Positions 26,748-36,213 of a stretch of 64,000 nt of DNA are shown here, piece by piece. The position numbers and the translations under genes were made by a program. The stretch is from positions 248,001 to 312,000 of the forward strand of contig CAVOLQ010000002.1 in assembly GCA_963696875.1 (NCBI GenBank), read 5' to 3'. The stretch comes from Albibacterium sp963696875 (GTDB taxonomy: Bacteria; Bacteroidota; Bacteroidia; Sphingobacteriales; Sphingobacteriaceae). The notes below the pieces were generated by a model. It made no database searches. It was not told where the DNA came from and saw nothing but the letters and a program-made list of their open reading frames with translations. Every line of letters starts with the position of its first letter. Position 1 is the first letter of the stretch.

Positions 26748-28937
26748 TTAATTGCCTAATTCTGACATAAACTTGATTCTCATTAATTGAATCTCTTCGA
26801 AGGTGTATTCATCATTTCCCAATTCGTTTAAAGCAATATCAATCGAATCTTCTTCAGCCTCAAGAAAATAATCATATACTTCCTCTTGACGATCCTCCTC
26901 AATCATCTCATCAATAAAATAATCCAGATTTAAACGAGTTCCCGAATTTACGATGGACTCAACTTCGCGGAGAATCTCCTCGTAGGACAAACCTTTAGAA
27001 AATGCAATGTCTTCCAATCCAATCTTTTTGTCCACATTTTGAATGATTGAAACTTTCAATGCCGACCGATTGGCAGTACTTTTTATTATTAAATCTTGTG
27101 GACGTTCAATTTCATTGTCTTCTACGTATTTTTTTATTAAGGAGACAAACTGGCTTCCAAATTTCATTGCTTTTCCCGCACCAACTCCTTGAATTTGTTT
27201 TAACTCGTCTAAAGAAATAGGATAATGGATACACATTTCTTCGAGAGAAGGATCTTGAAAAATTACAAATTTGGGTAGCTTCTTTTGTTTCGCAATTTTT
27301 TTTCTCAAATCATCAAGCATCACAAATAATTCGGCATCAATTACATTTCCTCCCTGCTGTGCAGAATCTTCCGATAAACTTTCAGCAGTTTCCATTGGCT
27401 GATTTAAGAGGAATTTTAAGGCGTAAGGATTTTTGATAAATAAGTTTCCTTTTTCAGTTAACCGTAGCAGTCCATAATTGTCGACATCCTTAAACATGAA
27501 ATTGTCTAAAACTGCCTGTCGCATTAAGGATTTCCAATATATCTCTCCAAAATCCTTCCCTGTTCCATAATCTTTATGTTCGTTATGCTTATAAGCTGAA
27601 ATCTGTTGATTGTTCTGACCTAGCATTACATTAATGATGTGGAGGTCGTCAAAATTTTCTCCTTCTGTCTCTATAAAATGCAATACTTTTAATAACGAAT
27701 CCTCTGCTTCAAAATATACCTTTGGGGCATTACAATTATCGCACATGCTGTTACAACCGGTTGCATCAAAGTTTTCACCAAAGTAATGCAATATTTGTTG
27801 TCTACGACAAACTGCCGATTCAGAATAATCAATAACTTCCTTTAGAATTTGGGTGCCAATTAGCTTTTCAGCAACCGGCTTATCCTTCATAAACTTGGTT
27901 AGTTTTTCAATATCTTTTTCAGAATAAAAAGCCACACATACCCCTTCTCTTCCGTCTCGACCTGCACGACCGGTTTCTTGATAATAGCCTTCAATACTTT
28001 TTGGAATATCATGATGAATAACAAATCGTACATCCGGCTTATCTATCCCCATACCAAAAGCAATAGTAGCTACAATTACATCAACCTCCTCCATCAGAAA
28101 TTTATCTTGAGTTTCTGCGCGTTTTTTAGCGTCTAAGCCCGCATGATAGGGCATTGCCTTAATTCCATTTATGGAAAGTAATTCCGCAATTTCTTCTACT
28201 TTTTTGCGACTTAGGCAATAAATTATTCCAGATTTACCGTGATTGTTTTTGATAAATCTTACGATTTCTTTTTCGACATTAATTTTCGGACGCACTTCAT
28301 AATATAAGTTTGTTCTATTAAATGAAGATTTGAATAAAACAGCATCCTCCATTTGGAGATTTTTGCGTATATCTGACTGTACTTTAGGAGTTGCTGTTGC
28401 CGTTAAAGCAATGATCGGGATATTATCCCCTATGCTATCAATAACTTGCCTTATTTTTCTATATTCAGGCCTGAAATCATGTCCCCATTCGGATATGCAA
28501 TGCGCTTCATCTACAGCGACGAATGACATTTGAATGGATTTAAAAAACTCAATGTTCTCCGATTTGGAAAGCGACTCTGGTGCTACATATAAGAGTTTGG
28601 TTTTTCCATCCATAACGTCCTGTTTCACTTTCGTTATTTCACTTTTATTAAGCGACGAATTCAAGAAATGGGCGATATCATCTGAGCCTCCAAATGCTCT
28701 TAGTTGATCAACTTGATTTTTCATTAGAGCGATCAATGGTGAAATAACAATTGCTGTTCCGTCTCTCATCATGGCTGGAAGTTGATAACAAATTGACTTA
28801 CCTCCTCCTGTTGGCATAATTACGAAAGTGTCCTTTCCTTGTAGTATATTAGTAATGATCGCTTCCTGCTCCCCTTTAAATGCATCGAAACCAAAAAAAA
28901 CTTGTAGGTTATCGAATAATGTCTTTTCTATTTCCAT
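26748..28937 (-). CDS. recQ: ATP-dependent DNA helicase RecQ
   Basis: 3'-5' DNA helicase of recombination and repair. Order of domains in 729 residues: helicase core with Walker A PTGGGKSICYQLP (about 42-54) and DEAH box AVDEAHCISEWGHDFRPEY; second RecA lobe with GMGIDKPDVRFVIH and YQETGRAGRDG; RQC domain with zinc cysteines (CRRQQ...CNSMCDNC, about 382-407); winged helix; HRDC domain (about 535-610); and an acidic C-terminal helical extension of about 110 residues, typical of Bacteroidetes RecQ. Divergent from kdsD; kdsA follows in the same direction. Confidence 0.96.
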   Translation of the reverse strand: MEIEKTLFDNLQVFFGFDAFKGEQEAIITNILQGKDTFVIMPTGGGKSICYQLPAMMRDGTAIVISPLIALMKNQVDQLRAFGGSDDIAHFLNSSLNKSEITKVKQDVMDGKTKLLYVAPESLSKSENIEFFKSIQMSFVAVDEAHCISEWGHDFRPEYRKIRQVIDSIGDNIPIIALTATATPKVQSDIRKNLQMEDAVLFKSSFNRTNLYYEVRPKINVEKEIVRFIKNNHGKSGIIYCLSRKKVEEIAELLSINGIKAMPYHAGLDAKKRAETQDKFLMEEVDVIVATIAFGMGIDKPDVRFVIHHDIPKSIEGYYQETGRAGRDGREGVCVAFYSEKDIEKLTKFMKDKPVAEKLIGTQILKEVIDYSESAVCRRQQILHYFGENFDATGCNSMCDNCNAPKVYFEAEDSLLKVLHFIETEGENFDDLHIINVMLGQNNQQISAYKHNEHKDYGTGKDFGEIYWKSLMRQAVLDNFMFKDVDNYGLLRLTEKGNLFIKNPYALKFLLNQPMETAESLSEDSAQQGGNVIDAELFVMLDDLRKKIAKQKKLPKFVIFQDPSLEEMCIHYPISLDELKQIQGVGAGKAMKFGSQFVSLIKKYVEDNEIERPQDLIIKSTANRSALKVSIIQNVDKKIGLEDIAFSKGLSYEEILREVESIVNSGTRLNLDYFIDEMIEEDRQEEVYDYFLEAEEDSIDIALNELGNDEYTFEEIQLMRIKFMSELGN

Positions 28938-28968
28938 TGTCCTTTCGGAAAATTTTAAATTTAAACTA

Positions 28969-28995
28969 TTGTTCTAACAAAATAACATATTTTTG
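28969..28995 (+). promoter_or_regulatory. Possible promoter of kdsD
   Basis: TTG at 28969-28971, a 16-base spacer and TATTTTTG at 28988-28995. The -7 box is a full match but the spacer is shorter than the usual 19-20. The kdsD ATG is 34 bases downstream. Confidence 0.45.
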
Positions 28996-29028
28996 CCGTA
29001 TATCTATATCAATTTAAAGAATATATTT

Positions 29029-29994
29029 ATGAAATCAAAATTAGAAATTAAAAATTCTGCTATAAATACTCTAAAATTAGAGTCGGAAGCAATTTTTAAT
29101 TTAATAGAACAAATAGATGATAACTTTTATACCGTCGTTAAAAAAATAATAGATAGCAAAGGTAGGGTTATTATCACAGGAATAGGAAAAAGTGCGATTA
29201 TTGCGCAGAAAATTGTTGCCACCTTAAATTCTACTGGCACTCCTTCCGTATTCTTACATGCTGCAGATGCGATCCATGGTGATTTGGGAATGATCCAAGA
29301 AAATGATATTGTAATCGCTCTATCAAAAAGTGGTAATACTCCAGAAATTAAAGTACTAGTTCCTTTATTGAAACAATCAAAAAATACATTGGTCGCGCTA
29401 GTTGGAGATGTTAACTCTTTTCTAGCGAAACATTCAGATTATATCTTGAATAGCACGGTAGAGAAAGAAGCCTGTCCTCTAAATTTAGCGCCTACAACAA
29501 GTACAACTGCACAACTTGCCTTAGGCGATGCCCTTGCAGTTAGTTTATTAGAGTATCGTTCTTTTAGTGATAAGGACTTTGCCAAATACCACCCTGGAGG
29601 TGCTTTGGGCAAACGCTTATATTTAAAAGCGGGCGACTTAGCTGTTCAAAATGAAAAGCCTCAAGTAAGAAAGACAAATTCGGTAAAAGACATAATAATT
29701 GAAATTACAAAAAACCGTCTCGGTGCTGTTGTTGTTGTGGAAGATAATCAGGTTATTGGCGTGATAACAGATGGGGATATTAGGAGAATGTTGGAAAACC
29801 ATCAAAATATAGAAGGTTTAACCGCAAAAGATATTATGGGAGATTCTCCGATAAGTATTTCTAAAGACGAGCTCGCTGTCAACGCATTGACCCTAATGAG
29901 ACAAAATAACATCACTCAATTAATTGTGTTAGATCATACTGTATATTACGGAATAATACACATACATGATCTGATAAAGGAAGGAATTGTCTGA
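29029..29994 (+). CDS. kdsD: Arabinose-5-phosphate isomerase (KpsF/GutQ family)
   Basis: Converts ribulose 5-phosphate to arabinose 5-phosphate, the precursor for KdsA. The protein has an N-terminal SIS domain (about residues 35-175, with GIGKSAIIAQKI and LSKSGNTPEIK), the YHPGGALGKRL motif, and two CBS domains (about 200-320, GVITDGDIRRML). I use the ATG at 29029, giving 321 residues; the frame is open further upstream but runs into the promoter. rpe, kdsD, kdsA and kdsB together complete the route from pentose phosphate to CMP-Kdo except the phosphatase. Confidence 0.94.
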   Translation: MKSKLEIKNSAINTLKLESEAIFNLIEQIDDNFYTVVKKIIDSKGRVIITGIGKSAIIAQKIVATLNSTGTPSVFLHAADAIHGDLGMIQENDIVIALSKSGNTPEIKVLVPLLKQSKNTLVALVGDVNSFLAKHSDYILNSTVEKEACPLNLAPTTSTTAQLALGDALAVSLLEYRSFSDKDFAKYHPGGALGKRLYLKAGDLAVQNEKPQVRKTNSVKDIIIEITKNRLGAVVVVEDNQVIGVITDGDIRRMLENHQNIEGLTAKDIMGDSPISISKDELAVNALTLMRQNNITQLIVLDHTVYYGIIHIHDLIKEGIV

Positions 29995-30086
29995 TTAAAA
30001 AGGTAGTTTTGACAATAATTCGGCTTATTGTTTGAATAGAGGTGAATTTAACAATCCGACGTTTAAATTTTTTAACTAATAGATAA

Positions 30087-31169
30087 ATGGAAAAAAACTA
30101 TGCTGTAATAATGGCAGGTGGTATTGGTAGCCGATTTTGGCCCATGAGCAGAACCAACTATCCTAAGCAGTTTATCGATATTTTTGGAACAGGTAGAACA
30201 CTTATTCAAAGTACTTATGATCGATTTAAGAGTATAGTCCCCAAAAAAAACATATTTATTGTTACCAATGCAATTTACTTGGATATCATTAAGGAACAAT
30301 TGCCTGATATTAATGAAAATCAAATACTTGCCGAGCCTATAATGCGAAATACGGCACCTTGTATTGCTTATGCTAGTTATAAGATAAACCAGTTGAACCC
30401 TAATGCAAATATCGTCGTATCCCCATCGGATCATCTTATTATCAATACAGATGAGTTTTCTGAATGTATTTTTAAGGCCCTTGCCGCTTCCTCTAAACAT
30501 GATTGTCTTTTCACATTAGGTATCATGCCTTCTCGCCCCGATACAGGATATGGATATATTCAATATACCAATGAACAATTAGATGGTGGATTTAAAAAAG
30601 TGAAAACGTTTACAGAAAAGCCGAACGAAGAATTGGCAAGAACTTTTATCCAAAGTGGCGATTTTCTTTGGAACTCCGGTATCTTTATTTGGTCTTCCCA
30701 CGCCATACTGAATGCTTTAGATAAATATGTCCCGGAATTAAGCGATACTTTTAATAAAGGAAAGGCGAACTATAATACAGATCGTGAAAAAAAATTCATT
30801 GTAACGGCTTATGAAAGGAGTCCGAATATTTCAATCGATTTTGCCATAATGGAGAAAGCCAATAATGTATATGTTCTCCCGGTTCAGTTTGGTTGGTCCG
30901 ATTTAGGAACATGGGGATCAGTGCACGATCTTGCAGAAAAAGATTCTAGTGGTAATTTTTGCGATGCAGGAAGTAAAGTCATGCTTTATGATTCCACAAA
31001 CTGTTTGGTGAAAGTTTCACCAGATCGGTTGGTGGTGTTGAAAGGACTGAACGATTATATCATAGTAGAATCGACTAATACTTTATTAATATTTCCGCGC
31101 AAAGAGGAACAAAACTTAAAACAAGTATTAGCCGATGTCAAAACTAAGTACGGACAAAAATATATTTAA
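30087..31169 (+). CDS. manC: Mannose-1-phosphate guanylyltransferase
   Basis: Makes GDP-mannose from GTP and mannose 1-phosphate for surface glycans. The 360-residue nucleotidyltransferase has the pyrophosphorylase signature AGGIGSRFWPMSRTNYPKQF (residues 10-29), the FTEKP motif and FLWNSGIFIW. It lacks the C-terminal phosphomannose isomerase domain of the bifunctional AlgA/ManC type. It lies 92 bases after kdsD on the same strand and converges with rlmB. Confidence 0.93.
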   Translation: MEKNYAVIMAGGIGSRFWPMSRTNYPKQFIDIFGTGRTLIQSTYDRFKSIVPKKNIFIVTNAIYLDIIKEQLPDINENQILAEPIMRNTAPCIAYASYKINQLNPNANIVVSPSDHLIINTDEFSECIFKALAASSKHDCLFTLGIMPSRPDTGYGYIQYTNEQLDGGFKKVKTFTEKPNEELARTFIQSGDFLWNSGIFIWSSHAILNALDKYVPELSDTFNKGKANYNTDREKKFIVTAYERSPNISIDFAIMEKANNVYVLPVQFGWSDLGTWGSVHDLAEKDSSGNFCDAGSKVMLYDSTNCLVKVSPDRLVVLKGLNDYIIVESTNTLLIFPRKEEQNLKQVLADVKTKYGQKYI

Positions 31170-31185
31170 TTATCTGCAATTCTTT

Positions 31186-31950
31186 TTAACTGTTTCTTTG
31201 CCGTATGGCTTCGTAGATTATTACTCCTGCAGATACCGACACATTTAAAGATGCTATTTCACCAAACATCGGAATTTTTGCTAGGTGATCTGATATTCGG
31301 AGTAAGTCATTAGAGATACCAATATCTTCAGCACCTAATATAATGGCTGTAGGAACCGTATAGTTGGGCTTATAAATATCATCATTGGTTTTCTCACTTG
31401 ATGCAACAAGCTGTAAACCGGATTCTTGTAAAAATCGACAGGTTTTCAATAAACTGTCCTCTCGGCATACAGGAATATTGAACAAGGCCCCTGCAGAGGT
31501 TTTTATAGCATCTGGATTAATTTCTGCAGAACCCTTTTTAGGAACAATGAGTGCATGAACACCCGCACATTCAGCCGTTCGTGCTATTGCACCAAGATTT
31601 CTTACATCAGTAATTCCATCCAACAACAAAACCAAAGGCACTTCTCCCCTTTCATAAATTAAAGGAATGATATCCTCAATCTGCTGATAAGTTATTGGTG
31701 AAATAACAGCAATTACACCCTGATGATTTTTTTGAGTTATTCGGTTTAGTTTCTCAGGGGGGACTTGTTGAAAGTTAATGTTGTTTATTCTCAAGAGTTC
31801 TCTGAGTTCAGCGATCAAGCTTCCAGCAATCCCTCTTTGAATAAATAACGATTCAATTTCTTTCCCACTTTCAATTGCCTCGATAACTGCCCTAATACCA
31901 AAAATCATTTGGTTGGTTTCGCGTTTCACAGGTCTTGAATACTTTTGCAT
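31186..31950 (-). CDS. rlmB: 23S rRNA (guanosine-2'-O-)-methyltransferase family protein (TrmH/RlmB type)
   Basis: SPOUT-fold RNA ribose methyltransferase. The N-terminal substrate-binding domain (about residues 16-95) begins IFGIRAVIEAIESGKEI; the SPOUT domain shows LLLDGITDVRNLGAIARTAECAG, KTSAGALFNIP, ILGAEDIGIS and SLNVSVSAGVIIYEAIRQ, the knotted SAM site. Start taken at MQKYSRPVKR, giving 254 residues; nine more codons are open upstream. The precise target (G2251 of 23S rRNA in E. coli) is inferred from family membership; annotators often call this TrmH group 3. Confidence 0.9.
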   Translation of the reverse strand: MQKYSRPVKRETNQMIFGIRAVIEAIESGKEIESLFIQRGIAGSLIAELRELLRINNINFQQVPPEKLNRITQKNHQGVIAVISPITYQQIEDIIPLIYERGEVPLVLLLDGITDVRNLGAIARTAECAGVHALIVPKKGSAEINPDAIKTSAGALFNIPVCREDSLLKTCRFLQESGLQLVASSEKTNDDIYKPNYTVPTAIILGAEDIGISNDLLRISDHLAKIPMFGEIASLNVSVSAGVIIYEAIRQRNS

Positions 31951-32281
31951 AAAATATAATTTTACGAAGTTAATCATTTTAACTATTTATGGTAAGAGAT
32001 TTAACTTAAAAATTATAAACTGAGTATTTCGAAGATGAAATCACTAGTTATTAACACTTAATTAACTAATTGATTATCTGCTGATATGCCGCTCTACCAA
32101 CAAGTTGTTAACATTCAGTGTTAATAATAATACTTCAATTATGCTTATACTTCAATGCTTGAAAATTAAACGCAAACTAGTGTGTTTATAAGTCGATGAC
32201 AAAAACGGATGAAATAATAATTATCTTTGCTTTCCCGCTAAAGATCAAATTGAAGACTATTGAATTTAAACGTTATACTAA
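31951..32281. other. Intergenic region between rlmB and dnaB
   Basis: About 330 AT-rich bases between divergent genes with no supportable ORF or RNA. It holds an imperfect inverted repeat near 32105-32127 (TTGTTAACA, five bases, TGTTAATAA), which could be an operator, and a -7-like box before dnaB. Confidence 0.5.
32222..32229 (+). promoter_or_regulatory. Possible -7 box of dnaB
   Basis: TATCTTTG matches TAnnTTTG and lies 53 bases before the dnaB ATG. No clear -33 TTG is seen at the right spacing. Confidence 0.42.
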
Positions 32282-33850
32282 ATGAACACATCTAATGACT
32301 TTAACTCTCCTTTTGATCAAAAAAAATCAGGTTTTGTTGAACGCCGAAAATCACTAAATAGCCCATTAAGTGGATTAGGAAAACTTCCTCCACAAGCTGT
32401 TGACCTTGAGGAAGCCGTTCTTGGTGCACTAATGTTAGAAAAGGATGCTTTATCTGTCGTTATTGACATCGTAAAGGCTGAATCATTCTATAAAGATTCT
32501 CACCAAAAGATCTTTGAAGCAATAACTAATTTATTTCAAAAATCATCGCCAGTAGATCTCCTTACAGTTACTGCTGAGTTGCGCAAAATGGGTTCATTAG
32601 ACATTATTGGCGGAGCTTATTACTTAACGCAACTTACCGATAGAGTAGTTTCCGCTGCCAATATAGAATACCATGCTCGAATAGTATCTCAAAAGTACAT
32701 ACAAAGAGAATTGATTAAAATATCGTCTGAAATTATCACCAATGCATATGATGATACAACAGATATTTTTGATTTATTAGATACCGCTGAAAAGAGTTTA
32801 TTTGAAGTTGCACAAAACAATCTTCGTCGTGATACGCAAAAAATAGATGATATTATGCGCACAGCGGTAGATGCTTTGGAAAAGCTACGTGATCGCACAG
32901 ACTCTCTCACAGGAATACCTTCAGGGTTTACGGCTTTAGACCGTGTAACCTCGGGATGGCAACCTTCTGACCTTGTCATCATCGCAGCACGTCCTGCCAT
33001 GGGAAAAACTGCTTTTGTTTTAAGTTGTGCTAGAAATGCCGCAGTTTTACATGATAAACCGGTTGCTGTATTTTCTTTAGAAATGTCATCACTACAGTTA
33101 GTCAATCGATTAATATCGGGTGAAACAGAAATAGAACAAGAAAAACTAAAAAGAGGAACCCTTGCAGATCATGAATGGACTCAACTTCATTCCAGAATTG
33201 GAAAATTAACAGAGGCTCCACTATTGATAGACGATACACCTGCATTAAATGTCTTTGAATTTAGAGCGAAATGCAGAAGATTAAAGGCTCAATACGATAT
33301 TCAAATGGTCATTGTAGATTACTTGCAATTAATGCATGGCAAGGCGGAAGGAAAAGGTGGTAACCGTGAACAAGAAATTGGAAGTATCTCTAGGGCATTA
33401 AAGTCGGTCGCTAAAGAATTGAACATTCCAGTAATTGCTCTTTCTCAATTAAGCCGTGCTGTTGAAAGTAGACCTGCGGCAAGTAAAAGACCTCAATTAT
33501 CAGATTTGAGGGAATCGGGTTCTATTGAACAAGATGCTGATATGGTATTGTTTTTATATAGACCAGAATATTATGGTCTACTTGAAGATGAATCCGGAAA
33601 TAGTACAGCAGGAATTGCTGAAGTAATTATCGCAAAACACAGAAATGGTGAGCTTGCTACAGTTCCTCTTAAATTCGTTGGAAAGTTTGTCAAGTTTCAA
33701 GATTTAGATAATGAATTTGGAGATTTTGAAGGACTAAATCCACCGTCACCTTTTGCGGCTGGCATTAGCCCTTCTAATGAATTTGGCAATCCATCATCGG
33801 TAATAACCCGCTCATCAAGAATGAATGAATTAGATGATGATCCTTTTTAA
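32282..33850 (+). CDS. dnaB: Replicative DNA helicase DnaB
   Basis: Hexameric 5'-3' helicase at the replication fork. The 522 residues begin with a poorly conserved leader of about 35, then the N-terminal domain (PPQAVDLEEAVLGALMLEKDAL, about 37-58), linker, and RecA-like core with Walker A RPAMGKTAF (about 240-248), FSLEMSS, VDYLQLM, SQLSRAVE and RESGSIEQDADMV. No intein is present. The tail (about 465-522) is acidic and rich in Pro/Ser. The convergent TPR gene ends 3 bases away. Confidence 0.97.
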   Translation: MNTSNDFNSPFDQKKSGFVERRKSLNSPLSGLGKLPPQAVDLEEAVLGALMLEKDALSVVIDIVKAESFYKDSHQKIFEAITNLFQKSSPVDLLTVTAELRKMGSLDIIGGAYYLTQLTDRVVSAANIEYHARIVSQKYIQRELIKISSEIITNAYDDTTDIFDLLDTAEKSLFEVAQNNLRRDTQKIDDIMRTAVDALEKLRDRTDSLTGIPSGFTALDRVTSGWQPSDLVIIAARPAMGKTAFVLSCARNAAVLHDKPVAVFSLEMSSLQLVNRLISGETEIEQEKLKRGTLADHEWTQLHSRIGKLTEAPLLIDDTPALNVFEFRAKCRRLKAQYDIQMVIVDYLQLMHGKAEGKGGNREQEIGSISRALKSVAKELNIPVIALSQLSRAVESRPAASKRPQLSDLRESGSIEQDADMVLFLYRPEYYGLLEDESGNSTAGIAEVIIAKHRNGELATVPLKFVGKFVKFQDLDNEFGDFEGLNPPSPFAAGISPSNEFGNPSSVITRSSRMNELDDDPF

Positions 33851-33852
33851 AT

Positions 33853-34185
33853 TCAGTCCTCGTCTAATCCCAAAACTATAGATTGATAGAATTGTTGTAG
33901 TTCGGAAAGAGCATGAAAATTTTTACTTTCTTTTGCTTGCATAATTCCCTGTTCAAATGTAACTTCTGCATCTTCTTTTCTTCCAAGCTTTACATATAGC
34001 TTTCCCAAATGATAATAAGTGCCAATATAATCTGGGTGATTTGCAATAAGATCTTCATAATATTTCAATGCTAGAGAAATATTATCTTCTTTAAGGTATT
34101 CTGTTGCAATAGCATACTTTATAAAAGGGTCTTTCGAACCTTGGTCTAAAATAGTAATTAATTGCTTTAAACGTTTATTATCCAT
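33853..34185 (-). CDS. Small TPR-repeat protein
   Basis: Soluble 110-residue protein with about two tetratricopeptide repeats (NISLALKYYEDLIANHPDYIGTYYHLGKLYVKLGRKEDAEV region, about 34-80), a protein-interaction scaffold. No signal peptide. It lies between the dnaB stop and the divergent etfB gene. Partner unknown. Confidence 0.85.
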   Translation of the reverse strand: MDNKRLKQLITILDQGSKDPFIKYAIATEYLKEDNISLALKYYEDLIANHPDYIGTYYHLGKLYVKLGRKEDAEVTFEQGIMQAKESKNFHALSELQQFYQSIVLGLDED

Positions 34186-34214
34186 TGTTGAATAGCTTCT
34201 TTTTATTAGATTTG
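34185..34214 (+). promoter_or_regulatory. Promoter of etfBA
   Basis: TTG at 34185-34187, 19-base spacer, TAGATTTG at 34207-34214, a good fit to the Bacteroidetes consensus. The etfB ATG lies 17 bases beyond the -7 box, so the leader would be about 10 bases. Confidence 0.65.
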
Positions 34215-34230
34215 TAAAAAAGGAAAAATT

Positions 34231-34968
34231 ATGAAAATTCTAGTATGCATAAGCAATGTTCCGGATACGACTACAAAAATAACCTTTACAAATGATAATG
34301 CTGAATTTAATTCGGCCGGCGTTCAATATATCGTAAACCCTTACGATGAAATTGCTTTGGCAAAGGCAATCGAAATTTGTGAAGGAGGAAAAGGTACCGT
34401 AACTGTAATTAATGTTGGAGAAGCATCTACTGAACCCACTATTCGTAAAGCCTTAGCAACAGGTGCTGATGAAGCTGTACGAGTAAACGCAGTACCAGGT
34501 GATGCGTGGTTTGTCGCCAATCAAATTGCCAATTACGCAAAGGATAAAGACTTTGATGTTATTTTAACGGGTCGTGAATCTATTGATTTTAACGGGGCTC
34601 AAGTTGCTTCCTTTTTAGGTGAGCTATTAGCCATTCCATCTGTATCGATTGCAAAAAATATTGTTATTCAAGATGACTTAGCCATAATCGATCGTGAAAT
34701 TGAAGGCGGAAAAGAAGTATTAACAGTACCCATTCCCTTCATTGCTGGTACTGCTGAGGGCGTTGCCGAACCTAAAATACCGAACATGCGCGGTATTATG
34801 TCTGCAAGAACAAAACCGCTTCAAGTCATTGATGCCATAGAAGTACCCGTTTTATCGGTTATCGATAAGTTTGAAATTCCCGCGCCAAGGAGTGCCGTTA
34901 CGCTAGTTTCAGCCGATGAACCTGAAAAGCTAGTTGAGTTATTGCATAGTGTAGCAAGAGTGATTTAA
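34231..34968 (+). CDS. etfB: Electron transfer flavoprotein beta subunit
   Basis: Beta chain of ETF, which takes electrons from acyl-CoA dehydrogenases. The 245-residue protein begins MKILVCISNVPDTTTKI, has NPYDEIALAKAIE (residues 37-49) and LTGRESIDFNGAQV (about 112-125), and ends with a typical ETF beta C-terminus. etfA begins 26 bases later, forming the usual BA pair. No acyl-CoA dehydrogenase is in the window. Confidence 0.96.
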   Translation: MKILVCISNVPDTTTKITFTNDNAEFNSAGVQYIVNPYDEIALAKAIEICEGGKGTVTVINVGEASTEPTIRKALATGADEAVRVNAVPGDAWFVANQIANYAKDKDFDVILTGRESIDFNGAQVASFLGELLAIPSVSIAKNIVIQDDLAIIDREIEGGKEVLTVPIPFIAGTAEGVAEPKIPNMRGIMSARTKPLQVIDAIEVPVLSVIDKFEIPAPRSAVTLVSADEPEKLVELLHSVARVI

Positions 34969-34993
34969 TTTCACCAATTTTAAAATTTAAAAA

Positions 34994-35968
34994 ATGTCTG
35001 TTTTAGTATATTTAGAAAATACCGAAGGAAGTTTTAAAAAATCAGTATTTGAAGTGGTTTCTTATGCCAAAGCAACGGCTGATTTATTAAACACGAAATT
35101 AGTTGCAATTTCAATTGGCGATGTCGACTCTTCCGAATTAGAGAAAGTGGGAAAATATGGCGCAAGTACTGTATTAACCGTAAAATCTGAAAATGTAAAA
35201 GACTTCGTAAATCAAGCTTATTCTTCCATCATTGTAAGTGCCGCTGAAGCTGAAAGCGCGGAGGTTATAATAATTTCTAACTCTTTCAGCGGGAAAGGCT
35301 TGGCTCCTAGAGTCGCTGCAAAACTGAGTGCTTCTTATGCGGGAAATGTAATAATGCTTCCTGAAGTAAAAGATGGAAACCTTATATTGAAAAGAAGCGT
35401 CTTTTCAGGAAAAGCTTATGCCTTTACAGAACTTACGTCTGCAAAAAAGGTAATAGCAGTTAATCCAAACTCTTTTGAGGTCCGCCCAATACAAGAACAA
35501 GTTAACATTAAAGAATTCCCAGTTTCGATAAATGAGAATGATTTGTCGACTATTGTCAAAGAAATTATTCGCGCCACTGATAAGATCTCTTTAACGGATG
35601 CTGAAATTATAGTTTCTGCAGGCCGAGGTCTAAAGGGTCCTGAAAATTGGGGTATGATTGAAGAACTTGCTAATATATTAGGAGCGGCTACAGCTTGTTC
35701 AAAGCCAGTTTCTGATTCTGGTTGGCGTCCACATGAAGAACACGTTGGACAAACAGGAATTACTGTTAGTCCTAATCTTTATATTGCAATAGGTATATCT
35801 GGTGCAATCCAACACTTAGCAGGAGTAAGTTCTTCGAAAACTATTGTTGTCATAAATAAAGACCCTGAAGCGCCATTTTTTAAGGTGGCTGATTATGGGA
35901 TTGTGGGAGATGCTTTTGAAATTGTACCCCAATTAATACAGGCGATTAAAAATTATAAATCCATGTAG
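34994..35968 (+). CDS. etfA: Electron transfer flavoprotein alpha subunit
   Basis: FAD-binding alpha chain of ETF. The C-terminal domain contains the classic FAD site: SAGRGLKGPENWG (about 206-218), SKPVSDSGWRPHEEHVGQTG, YIAIGISGAIQH, and VVINKDPEAPFFKVADYGIVGD. Length of 324 is normal. Partner of etfB directly upstream. Confidence 0.97.
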   Translation: MSVLVYLENTEGSFKKSVFEVVSYAKATADLLNTKLVAISIGDVDSSELEKVGKYGASTVLTVKSENVKDFVNQAYSSIIVSAAEAESAEVIIISNSFSGKGLAPRVAAKLSASYAGNVIMLPEVKDGNLILKRSVFSGKAYAFTELTSAKKVIAVNPNSFEVRPIQEQVNIKEFPVSINENDLSTIVKEIIRATDKISLTDAEIIVSAGRGLKGPENWGMIEELANILGAATACSKPVSDSGWRPHEEHVGQTGITVSPNLYIAIGISGAIQHLAGVSSSKTIVVINKDPEAPFFKVADYGIVGDAFEIVPQLIQAIKNYKSM

Positions 35969-36213
35969 TTTTTACTAAAACTATTTAGTTGCAATTCATG
36001 TTTATTATGATCGTTCTTAATCATTATTCTCTTTATATGAAAACACTATGCATATCATAAGTTCACATTTTGGCGAGCTTTGCGGAGGAATGACTTAGAC
36101 AAGACTATCACAAACCTTTGTGAAACATAATTACTCGTGATGAATTATTGCTAAAAAAAAGCGAATGCAATGAGCTTTTATAGATAAAGACAACATTCTT
36201 TAATATTATTCTG

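Noticed and set aside
31951..32281. Replication origin next to dnaB
   Set aside because: No DnaA-box cluster and no dnaA, dnaN or gidA neighbours; the AT-rich region is not special in this genome.
32689..33105. Minus-strand 138-codon frame opposite dnaB
   Set aside because: Antisense to the DnaB core.
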